Shown here: one piece after another, positions 1-5,698 of the stretch
Numbering within the stretch: position 1 is the first letter of the stretch
Layout: each line of letters begins with the position of its first letter
Assembly: GCA_038325665.1 (NCBI GenBank)
Contig: JBBQJF010000261.1
Coordinates: 1-7,722 of the forward strand
Direction: 5' to 3'
Length of the DNA: 7,722 nt
Source of the DNA: CAUJGQ01 sp038325665
Lineage (GTDB): Bacteria > Chloroflexota > Dehalococcoidia > CAUJGQ01
Notes under the pieces: generated by a model
Seen by the model: the letters and a program-made list of their open reading frames with translations, nothing else
Databases searched by the model: none
Told to the model about the DNA's origin: nothing
Position numbers and translations under genes: made by a program

Positions 1-2496
1 GAAGCACAGGTCCAGCACCTGCTGGTTTAGCCCGATTGCCTCGAAAATCTGCGCCGCGTGGTAACCGGTGATCGTCGAAATGCCCATCTTCGAGCAGATC
101 TTGAGCAGGCCCGCATCGACCGACACCTCGTAATTGCGGAATGCACGCTCTCGAATTAGGCGCGCGAACGAGCCGTCTTCCCGCGCCAGTTCGAGCGGCG
201 ATGCGGGCGCGCCCGACGCCACACCATTGGTATCGCCGGCATCCGCATCGGCGTCACGATGTCGGGTGGCGCTGTCCTCGATCTGGCGGGCGACCGCGGC
301 GGCGGCATCGGCCAGCTCGCTCTTGTCGAGGCGTGGGGCGCTCGCTGTCTCGTCCGCCAAGTGTCCCAGAGTGGCGAACGCCAAGTAGGGGTTAACCGCG
401 CTCGCGCCGAAGCCAATCAGGCAGGCGAGTTGGTGTACGTCGCGCGCCTCGGCGGTTTCGGCGATGATGCTCGCGCGCAGCCGCCGGCCCCGCGCGATCA
501 GGTGGTGATGAACCGCCCCCACCGCGAGCAACATCGGCACCGGCGCACGACTCGCGTCGACGCCGCGGTCGCTGAGGATGAGCATCGTCGAACCTTGGTC
601 GACGGCCCGCACCGCCTCGTCACAAATGCGGTGGAGCGCTGCCTCCATGCCGTCCGGCCCGGCCGACACGTCGAACAGACATTGAATCGTGAAGGCGTGG
701 AAGGCCGGTTCGGCGATGCGTCGCAGCGCGTCCAGCTCTTCATTGATCATCAACGGACTGGTGAGGTGGACGAGCCGCGCGTGCGCCTCGGTTTCATCGA
801 GCACCGAGCGCCGCCGGCCCAGATACGTGTCGAGCGACATGACCAGCTCTTCACGGATCGGATCGATCGGCGGGTTGGTAACCTGGGCGAACTTCTGCTT
901 CAAGTAGGCATACGGCAGCCGCGGCGTCGCCGAGAGCACCGCCAGCGCCGTGTCATCGCCCATCGATCCGACCGGCTCTTTGCCGTCGTTCGCCATTGGC
1001 TTGAGCACGAACGACAGTTCCTCCTGTGTGTAGGCGAAGACCACCTGCTGGCGCAAAACGTCGAGCGAGTCCGGGGGCAGACCGGTGCCCGGGCGGGTGG
1101 CGAGATAATCGTCCAGGTGCACACGCTGGCGCTTGATCCAGGAGCCATACGGCTTGCGCACCGCGATCTCGTCCTTGATCTCGTCGTTGTGCATCAGTTC
1201 CTTGCGCGCCGTGTCCACCGCGATCATCTGACCAGGGCCGAGCCGCCCCTTCTCGAGTACGTTCGCCGGATCGAGTTCGACCATGCCCACCTCGGAGCCT
1301 GCGACCACCAGGCCATCACGCATGATGACATAACGTGACGGCCGCAGGCCGTTGCGATCCAGGCAGGAGCCGACGGTGATGCCGTCGGTGAACGAGAGCG
1401 CGGCGGGTCCGTCCCAGGGTTCAGTCAGGCAGGCGTGGTATTCGTAGAAAGCGCGCCGTTGTGGTGGCATGTTCGGCATGTTCTCCCATGCCTCGGGCTG
1501 CAACATCATGAAGGCGTGGCGGATGTCGCGCCCGGAGAGCGTGACCGCCTCGACCATGTTGTCGAGCGACGCCGAGTCGGACACGCCGGCTTCCTGCTGG
1601 CACAACGGCAACAACTCGCGCACCCGATCGCCCCACACCGATGCGCTTAGCTCGGACTCGCGCGCCAGTGACCAGTTGCGGTTGCCCGCCACGGTGTTGA
1701 TCTCGCCGTTATGCGCAAGGGTCCGAAACGGCTGGGCCATCTCCCACGACGGCATGGTGTTTGTTGAATAGCGCTGGTGAAAGAGTGCGAGCGCGGTCGT
1801 GTACGCCGGATCCTGCAAGTCCAGATAGAACGCCGGCAACTGATGCGCGACCAGCAAACCCTTATAGACGATGGTCCGGTGCGAGAACGAGGGCACGTAC
1901 AAATGCAGGTCCATCGTCAGCGCGCGGCGCTCAATCTGCTTACGCGCGACGAGCAGCGTCCGTTCGAATTCGTCGTCATCGTTCCCATGCGGCCGGCCGA
2001 TCAGCACCTGCTCGATCCGTGGCCGGCTGCGCGCCGCGACTGGGCCGAGCACCGATTCGTCGACCGGCGCCACCCGCCACCCGAGCACCCGCAGACCACA
2101 GCCTCTCGCGGCTTCCTCGACAATGGCCCGGGCGACTGCCTGAGCATTCGCGTCGTCGCCGGGCAAGAACATCATACCCACCGCGAGGTCCTCGGGCCGG
2201 TCGACTCGTATGCCAAGCCGCGCGAGGTCGGGTGCGAACATGGCATGGGGCAATTGGGTGAGGACACCCGCGCCGTCGCCGGTGCGCTGGTCGATCAGAG
2301 CGCCGCGATGCGTGAGGTGGTGCACGCATCGCAACGCTGTCTGCAACACCGCGTGCTCGCGCCGTCCATCGATACGCGCCACGAAACCGACGCCGCACGA
2401 ATCGTGTTCGTGCGACGGCGAATACAGCGTCGGTCGTGCGGCCGGCGCTCGGTGTGGAGTAGGAAGTACCGGCTCTGGAGCGTACTGATGGGTCAT
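1..2496 (-). CDS. gltB: Glutamate synthase (GOGAT) large subunit, 3' end outside the window
   Basis: This is the large subunit of glutamate synthase, which makes two glutamates from glutamine and 2-oxoglutarate in the cytoplasm and is central to ammonium assimilation. 832 codons are visible; the family is usually about 1,500 residues, so the gene is cut by the window edge, not broken. The class II glutamine amidotransferase domain covers about residues 34-440: the nucleophile is Cys34 in HDSCGVGF, which is exposed when a 33-residue propeptide is removed. Other family motifs are RYSTNTMPSW (242-251), AHNGEINTVAGNRNW (261-275) and DRNGLRPSRY (380-389). The central domain follows (about 480-715). 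The start of the FMN domain is seen at LLKICSKMGISTITGYHAAQIFEAIGL (split here as 797-808 and 809-823). Residues about 718-777 form an Ala/Asp-rich linker longer than I expect. The ATG at 2496 is supported by AAGGA 8 bases upstream (2509-2505). The FMN, 3Fe-4S and GltD-contacting parts lie outside the window. The family call is secure. Confidence 0.97.
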   Translation of the reverse strand, partial: MTHQYAPEPVLPTPHRAPAARPTLYSPSHEHDSCGVGFVARIDGRREHAVLQTALRCVHHLTHRGALIDQRTGDGAGVLTQLPHAMFAPDLARLGIRVDRPEDLAVGMMFLPGDDANAQAVARAIVEEAARGCGLRVLGWRVAPVDESVLGPVAARSRPRIEQVLIGRPHGNDDDEFERTLLVARKQIERRALTMDLHLYVPSFSHRTIVYKGLLVAHQLPAFYLDLQDPAYTTALALFHQRYSTNTMPSWEMAQPFRTLAHNGEINTVAGNRNWSLARESELSASVWGDRVRELLPLCQQEAGVSDSASLDNMVEAVTLSGRDIRHAFMMLQPEAWENMPNMPPQRRAFYEYHACLTEPWDGPAALSFTDGITVGSCLDRNGLRPSRYVIMRDGLVVAGSEVGMVELDPANVLEKGRLGPGQMIAVDTARKELMHNDEIKDEIAVRKPYGSWIKRQRVHLDDYLATRPGTGLPPDSLDVLRQQVVFAYTQEELSFVLKPMANDGKEPVGSMGDDTALAVLSATPRLPYAYLKQKFAQVTNPPIDPIREELVMSLDTYLGRRRSVLDETEAHARLVHLTSPLMINEELDALRRIAEPAFHAFTIQCLFDVSAGPDGMEAALHRICDEAVRAVDQGSTMLILSDRGVDASRAPVPMLLAVGAVHHHLIARGRRLRASIIAETAEARDVHQLACLIGFGASAVNPYLAFATLGHLADETASAPRLDKSELADAAAAVARQIEDSATRHRDADADAGDTNGVASGAPASPLELAREDGSFARLIRERAFRNYEVSVDAGLLKICSKMGISTITGYHAAQIFEAIGLNQQVLDLCF

Positions 2497-2541
2497 GATG
2501 GCTATCCTTCATGCCTACGCACCGACTGACTTGGCTCGGAC

Positions 2542-2589
2542 AATAGAAATAGCCCCTGCGATCTCAGCGTCCCGCGCCGAGGTCCGGGG
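2542..2589 (-). terminator. Terminator-like hairpin (possible attenuator) before gltB
   Basis: On the minus strand a 7-bp stem CTCGGCG/CGCTGAG (2581-2575 with 2569-2563, one G-T wobble, 5-base loop) sits inside an outer CCCC/GGGG pairing (2589-2586 with 2556-2553). The T-rich tail CTATTTCTATT (2552-2542) follows directly. It lies after the short leader ORF and 46 bases before the gltB start, so full termination here would silence gltB. That position fits a regulated attenuator better than the end of another gene. The outer and inner stems are separated by an unpaired internal loop, and the T tract is interrupted, so the strength is uncertain. Confidence 0.45.
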
Positions 2590-2599
2590 TTGGGAGCGT

Positions 2600-2650
2600 T
2601 CACCGACGTGGATTCATGACCGGGGTGATGATGATGACGCGTGCCCGCAT
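2600..2650 (-). CDS. Possible 16-residue leader peptide upstream of gltB
   Basis: A short ORF starts at ATG 2650 and stops at TGA 2602-2600. It reads MRARVIIITPVMNPRR, with three consecutive ATC Ile codons preceded by Val and followed by Thr. It begins about 13 bases after the predicted transcription start and has no Shine-Dalgarno sequence, so it would be translated from a nearly leaderless mRNA, which is common in GC-rich Gram-positives. A terminator-like hairpin begins 11 bases after the stop. Branched-chain-rich leader peptides of this size control ilv/leu operons by ribosome stalling, but I know of no established case for gltB. The run of Val/Ile codons and the layout are observed; the function is inferred. 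It could be a chance ORF. Confidence 0.3.
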   Translation of the reverse strand: MRARVIIITPVMNPRR

Positions 2651-2669
2651 GGGTACGACGTGTGACGTA

Positions 2670-2698
2670 ACAGTAGTGAAATGCTGCCCCGGCGTCAA
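2670..2698 (-). promoter_or_regulatory. Candidate sigma-70-type promoter for gltB
   Basis: On the minus strand TTGACG (2698-2693) is followed by a 17-base spacer and TACTGT (2675-2670). The -35 box matches TTGACA at five of six positions and the spacer is ideal. The -10 box is weak, with only T1, A2 and T6 matching. Transcription would start near 2663, giving a gltB 5' leader of about 165 bases that contains the short ORF and hairpin. Confidence 0.4.
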
Positions 2699-2710
2699 CG
2701 GGTTTAGCCA

Positions 2711-2727
2711 GAAATCGATGTGATTTC
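2711..2727. promoter_or_regulatory. Inverted repeat, candidate regulator binding site
   Basis: GAAATC, five bases (GATGT), then GATTTC forms a perfect 6+6 bp inverted repeat. It is AT-rich within GC-rich DNA. Its centre (2719) is about 56 bases upstream of the predicted gltB transcription start, a usual position for a dimeric activator. I do not recognise the binding family. The coupling to the promoter rests on that promoter call being right. Confidence 0.35.
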
Positions 2728-2798
2728 GCGGGTTGGTGTGATGTTCGCCTGATGCTACTGCTCGGCGGGGTGGCCTTTCCTGACGGCACGCCCGCGAA

Positions 2799-2813
2799 CG
2801 CTCCGCGAGAGCG
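2799..2813 (-). terminator. Weak hairpin after coaW
   Basis: On the minus strand CGCTC, a 5-base loop and GAGCG form a 5-bp hairpin beginning 14 bases after the coaW stop codon. No T tract follows, so it may be a weak or Rho-assisted end, or no terminator at all. Confidence 0.2.
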
Positions 2814-2826
2814 GAATGGATGTCCG

Positions 2827-3666
2827 CTACCGATCGAGCAGCGCCGCGAGCGCTCCCCGCGCCGTGGAGAAGCCGGGTTGCGACGGCACCACGATAGCGC
2901 CGCCGAAGGCGCCGGCGACCCCCTGGACCGCCCGTGGGATACCCGGCCAGTCGAGCAGGTGGCCGGTGAGCACGACCATGTCATACCCCTGCGCGCGCGC
3001 CGCCATCAACCCCAGCCGGCCAAGCGCCTGGCCCGTGAGTTCGAGCAGGCCGGCGGCGATGTCTTCCGGCCGCGTGATGGCCTTATCGTCACCGCGGGCG
3101 ACCCGGCCGAAGTGGGATGCCGTCATCTCGGCCGGAACGATTCCCACGCGACCTCCGGCGATATCGCCGACGCTCAAGTCCACCGCCCGCGCATCGCCCA
3201 TCGCGGCCAGATCTCCCACGCGCGCCGGGTCGGTGGTTCCAAGCAGCAGCCGGGCCAGCCCCAGCACGGTACCGCCGCCGATCGCGGTGCCCCCCATATG
3301 CCGGAAGCCGTCCGGCCCCGCGCCCACGAACGCCGTGCCGGTGCCCATGCTCACTACCAGCGCCCGCGCCACATTGGCGCTGATCAACCCGCCGCGGCCA
3401 ATCGCCACCGGTTCGTCGACGTGCACGATTCGCTCACGTACCTCCGGATCATGCTCCGCCAGCGCCCCAGACAGAGCGCGGTGCCGGCCACCGGTGAGAG
3501 CGATCGCGGACAGGTCGCGCGGCTCCACGCCCGCGGCTGCTAGCAGTCCGGCTAGACCCTTGTCGGACGATGTCCACGGCAGCGTGACGGCCCGTGTGAT
3601 AGCGCCGCCCGGATCAGCCACCACCACATCGATGTTCGTCCCGCCCAGGTCAAGTGCGGCAAGCAC
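2827..3666 (-). CDS. coaW: Type II pantothenate kinase
   Basis: This enzyme phosphorylates pantothenate with ATP, the first step of coenzyme A synthesis, in the cytoplasm. With the GTG at 3666 it is 279 residues, close to the 267 of Staphylococcus aureus CoaW. The ASKHA-fold motifs are visible: phosphate-1 loop ALDLGGTNID (4-13), phosphate-2 loop SMGTGTAFVG (106-115), the RHMGGTAIGGGTVLGL segment (122-137) and the family pattern EMTASHFGRV (180-189). Glu85 in VDEPVAIGRGG is the likely catalytic base by position relative to the staphylococcal enzyme. The reading frame stays open upstream to an ATG at 3801, but those 45 residues do not resemble the family. The fold begins right at the chosen GTG, which has AGAGG 8 bases before it (3679-3675). 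GTG codons at 3675 and 3672 are alternative starts. It lies upstream of gltB on the same strand, separated by 330 bp, and probably has its own transcript. Confidence 0.9.
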   Translation of the reverse strand: MLAALDLGGTNIDVVVADPGGAITRAVTLPWTSSDKGLAGLLAAAGVEPRDLSAIALTGGRHRALSGALAEHDPEVRERIVHVDEPVAIGRGGLISANVARALVVSMGTGTAFVGAGPDGFRHMGGTAIGGGTVLGLARLLLGTTDPARVGDLAAMGDARAVDLSVGDIAGGRVGIVPAEMTASHFGRVARGDDKAITRPEDIAAGLLELTGQALGRLGLMAARAQGYDMVVLTGHLLDWPGIPRAVQGVAGAFGGAIVVPSQPGFSTARGALAALLDR

Positions 3667-3674
3667 CGTCACCA

Positions 3675-3679
3675 CCTCT
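3675..3679 (-). promoter_or_regulatory. Ribosome binding site deciding the coaW start
   Basis: AGAGG on the minus strand, 8 bases before the GTG at 3666. It supports this short start over the in-frame ATG at 3801. Confidence 0.5.
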
Positions 3680-3833
3680 GCTGGATACACCCACGCCGTG
3701 CCTACCGCGTGGTTGAGGCAATCGCTCGTGATCCCTGGTCGATCGGCGCCCTGATTGAGGTGCGATTGGCCCCAACCCACCACCCGCCGGCATCGTCGCA
3801 TATGGCGCTCGCGAGACGCCAGCCATGAGGGAC

Positions 3834-3857
3834 CATCCGTCTGGAAACGCGCGGATG
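3834..3857. promoter_or_regulatory. Inverted repeat in the coaW/sigma divergent gap
   Basis: CATCCG (3834-3839) and CGGATG (3852-3857) form a perfect 6-bp inverted repeat with a 12-base spacer; one T-G pair can extend it. The spacer contains GGAAAC (3843-3848), which resembles the GGAAC -35 box recognised by many ECF sigma factors. A convincing -10 box 16-17 bases downstream is not seen. This may be an operator, part of an autoregulated promoter, or chance. The gap at 3667-3949 shows no RNA gene and no other clear promoter. Confidence 0.2.
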
Positions 3858-3935
3858 TATCAATCTCTGCACTGACCCGTTAGATCGTCGTGTGTGGCCC
3901 GTCTGGACTACTAGCCGCCCGGCGCGTATGCCGAG

Positions 3936-3940
3936 AGGAG
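3936..3940 (+). promoter_or_regulatory. Ribosome binding site deciding the sigma factor start
   Basis: AGGAG, 9 bases before the ATG at 3950. The frame is open to a GTG at 3890, but that start has no Shine-Dalgarno sequence and would add 20 residues not typical of the family. Confidence 0.65.
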
Positions 3941-3949
3941 CGCAGCTCG

Positions 3950-4570
3950 ATGGTTCGGTTCCGGAGTCAGCCAGCTGGCCCGTGCCCGATCAGCGACGCC
4001 CCGGCCCACCCACCGGCGGACGACGCGTGTCTGGTTGCCGCCGCGCGGGCCGATCCCCGCGCGTTTGGTCCGTTGTATGAGCGGTACGTCGCGCTGGTAT
4101 ACCGGTACTGCTACATCCAACTCGGCGAGGCATCGGCCGCCGAGGACGTGACCAGTGAGGTCTTCCTCAAGGCGCTCGCCGGGCTGCGCGGTTTCCGTGA
4201 CGGCAGCGTCGCGGCCTGGATGCTTCAGATCGCGCGCCACGCGGTCACGGACTCCTATCGCCGTCGCCGACCCACGGCGTCTATCGATGCGGTCGGTGAG
4301 TTGACCGACCCGTCGCCGACACCGGAGGCGGCCGCGGTCGTTCGCGCCGAACAGCGTGCCCTGCGCGCCGCATTGGCAGAGTTGCCGCCCGAGCAACACG
4401 CGGCCGTCGTGCTGCAACTCGCCGGTTGGTCGGGCGACCAAATCGCGACGGCGCTGGATCGAAGCCCGGCGGCGGTGTATATGCTTCGCGCCCGCGCCCT
4501 TGACCGGCTGGCGAAGGCACTGCGCCGCGGCGGTTGGACACTGGGAGATGTCGACGATGAACAGCGATAG
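3950..4570 (+). CDS. ECF-type RNA polymerase sigma factor (sigma-70 family)
   Basis: An alternative sigma factor that directs RNA polymerase to its own promoter set, usually in response to envelope or stress signals. The 206 residues are normal for ECF sigma factors, which carry only regions 2 and 4. Region 2 covers about residues 25-107: AFGPLYERYVALVYRYCYIQ, then EDVTSEVFLKAL and AAWMLQIARHAVTDSYRRRR, the core-binding and -10-recognition helices. Region 4 covers about 138-195: ALAELPPEQHAAVVL followed by the helix-turn-helix GWSGDQIATALDRSPAAVYMLRARAL, which reads the -35 box. A Pro/Thr-rich linker separates them (near 115-127). There is no extra C-terminal SnoaL domain. The stop overlaps the start of the next gene by 14 bases, the typical arrangement for a sigma factor translated together with its anti-sigma factor. 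The ECF subgroup cannot be assigned from sequence reading alone. Confidence 0.93.
   Translation: MVRFRSQPAGPCPISDAPAHPPADDACLVAAARADPRAFGPLYERYVALVYRYCYIQLGEASAAEDVTSEVFLKALAGLRGFRDGSVAAWMLQIARHAVTDSYRRRRPTASIDAVGELTDPSPTPEAAAVVRAEQRALRAALAELPPEQHAAVVLQLAGWSGDQIATALDRSPAAVYMLRARALDRLAKALRRGGWTLGDVDDEQR
4543..4547 (+). promoter_or_regulatory. Ribosome binding site inside the sigma gene for the anti-sigma gene
   Basis: GGGAG, 9 bases before the ATG at 4557. It touches the alternative ATG at 4548 with no spacing, so 4557 is the better start. Its position inside the upstream gene suggests translational coupling. Confidence 0.5.
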
Positions 4571-5645
4571 CCCGCGCCGGCGCGGCCGGGGTCGATGGTT
4601 GCCGTCACTCCGTTCCCGCGAGAAGGTCCGTCAGGCAGCGGGCAGTGAGCTGCCGGGGCCGGACACCCTGGCACGCGCACTGGCTGGGCGTCTGTCGCCG
4701 CCCGAGCCGGATCGCGCCTTCGTGGAGGCGCTACGCCGCCGCCTCGATGTCGAGGCCGGACGCATGATCGCGACGGTTTCGACGGCTCGCTCGCGCCGGC
4801 CGCGGCGGAGTATGCCAACACGGCCGGTGCTGGCCGCGCTCGCGGTGATGGGCGCGGCGGCGGTACTCGCGTTTGTCTTCGGCGCCGTCCGTTTGCGTGA
4901 CAATTCACGAGCGCTTGGCGCTGTTGAGGTGCTTGATCGGGCAAAGGCGGCGTCTGATTCATCGGAAGCGAGCTTCCGCACGTTCGTCGTGACGGAGCGG
5001 TCAGAGATCAACCCGGCTGGCGCGCCAGCCGGTGAGCAGGTCCGCGGCGAGATCAGCCGCTGGTACGCCGGCCCGAACCGTTGGCGGCGCGAGGTCAGCG
5101 CCACGGTCGTCGGGACCGACGGCCGGACGGTGAGCCGAACGGGGCTGACCTCCGTGAGTGATGGCGCGACAGTGTGGCTTCACCGCCAGCGCGACAACGT
5201 CGTGATGGCGCGGCCGTATGAAGTAGCGGCAAATCCTGGCGAGCTGGGGCCGTTCCCGGAGGTGACGGGGGGGCTTTCCAGCCTGCTGGAGCAGGTGGCA
5301 CGCTGCTATACCCCGCATCTGCGCGGCAGCGACACCGTCGCGGGCCGGGCATCGTACGTCGTCGCGCTGGGGCCGCCCCGGTGTCCGGTCGCGACCGCCA
5401 CGGCGACCGCGCCGCCCGAATCGTCGGAGTGGACGCTGTGGGTCGATAAGCAGACCTTCCTCATCCTTAAATCGGTGCAGGACATCGGTGGTCGCGCGAT
5501 CGCGACGACAACCGTCACCAGCATTCGCTATGACGTATCGATTGACCCGGCTCGGTTCGCGTTCACTCCCCCGCCCGGAGCACGGGTGCGCGACGCGCGT
5601 CCCGCTCCGCCGGCCGGCAGTCCATTGGTCGTGCCCCCGCCGTGA
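4557..5645 (+). CDS. Probable membrane anti-sigma factor with extracytoplasmic LolA/RseB-like domain
   Basis: A single-pass membrane protein of 362 residues, probably the partner that holds the adjacent ECF sigma factor inactive. Residues 1-89 are basic and cytoplasmic; RLSPPEPDRAFVEALRRRLD (45-64) is a helix of the kind seen in short anti-sigma N-termini. A transmembrane helix covers about 90-112 (VLAALAVMGAAAVLAFVFGA). The remaining 250 residues lie outside and resemble the LolA/RseB-like beta-sheet fold: a repeated strand pattern near 139-225, then WTLWVDKQTFLILKS (292-306) and YDVSIDPARFAFTPPPGARV (325-344), an ending I recognise from LolA-like lipoprotein-sorting or DUF2092-type proteins. 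Cys250 and Cys276 could form a disulfide. The tail is Pro-rich. The cytoplasmic part contains no cysteine, so the zinc-binding HxxxCxxC motif of ZAS anti-sigma factors is absent. The anti-sigma role rests on the overlap with the sigma gene and on topology; it could instead be a co-sensor. Confidence 0.75.
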   Translation: MNSDSPRRRGRGRWLPSLRSREKVRQAAGSELPGPDTLARALAGRLSPPEPDRAFVEALRRRLDVEAGRMIATVSTARSRRPRRSMPTRPVLAALAVMGAAAVLAFVFGAVRLRDNSRALGAVEVLDRAKAASDSSEASFRTFVVTERSEINPAGAPAGEQVRGEISRWYAGPNRWRREVSATVVGTDGRTVSRTGLTSVSDGATVWLHRQRDNVVMARPYEVAANPGELGPFPEVTGGLSSLLEQVARCYTPHLRGSDTVAGRASYVVALGPPRCPVATATATAPPESSEWTLWVDKQTFLILKSVQDIGGRAIATTTVTSIRYDVSIDPARFAFTPPPGARVRDARPAPPAGSPLVVPPP

Positions 5646-5684
5646 CGGCCGTGGCGCCCACGCCGCGCACGATTGTACGCTCGT

Positions 5685-5692
5685 GAAAGGAG
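5685..5692 (+). promoter_or_regulatory. Strong ribosome binding site
   Basis: GAAAGGAG, 6 bases before the ATG at 5699. It is the best Shine-Dalgarno match in the window and suggests the secreted protein is made in greater amount than the sigma and anti-sigma factors upstream. Confidence 0.7.
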
Positions 5693-5698
5693 TCCCCG

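Noticed and set aside
259..1338. Long plus-strand ORF (359 residues) opposite gltB
   Set aside because: It is the complement of a clearly conserved gltB coding frame, has Arg/His-rich sequence with no recognisable domain, and no ribosome binding site.
2502..2984. Minus-strand frame encoding four consecutive His in the coaW-gltB gap, considered as a his-type leader peptide
   Set aside because: It has no ATG close upstream, the frame runs through the end of coaW, and no histidine gene follows. The overlapping Ile-rich frame has a proper ATG and stop.
2816..3754. Plus-strand ORF (312 residues) opposite coaW
   Set aside because: Low-complexity Ala/Pro/Arg/Ser sequence antisense to a well-supported pantothenate kinase; a GC-rich shadow frame.
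3667..3801. N-terminal 45-residue extension of the pantothenate kinase to ATG 3801
   Set aside because: The extension does not resemble the family, whose fold starts at the GTG at 3666, and a ribosome binding site fits the shorter start.
4255..4962. Minus-strand ORF (235 residues) across the sigma/anti-sigma junction
   Set aside because: Pro/Arg/Ala-rich shadow of two supported plus-strand genes with no domain.
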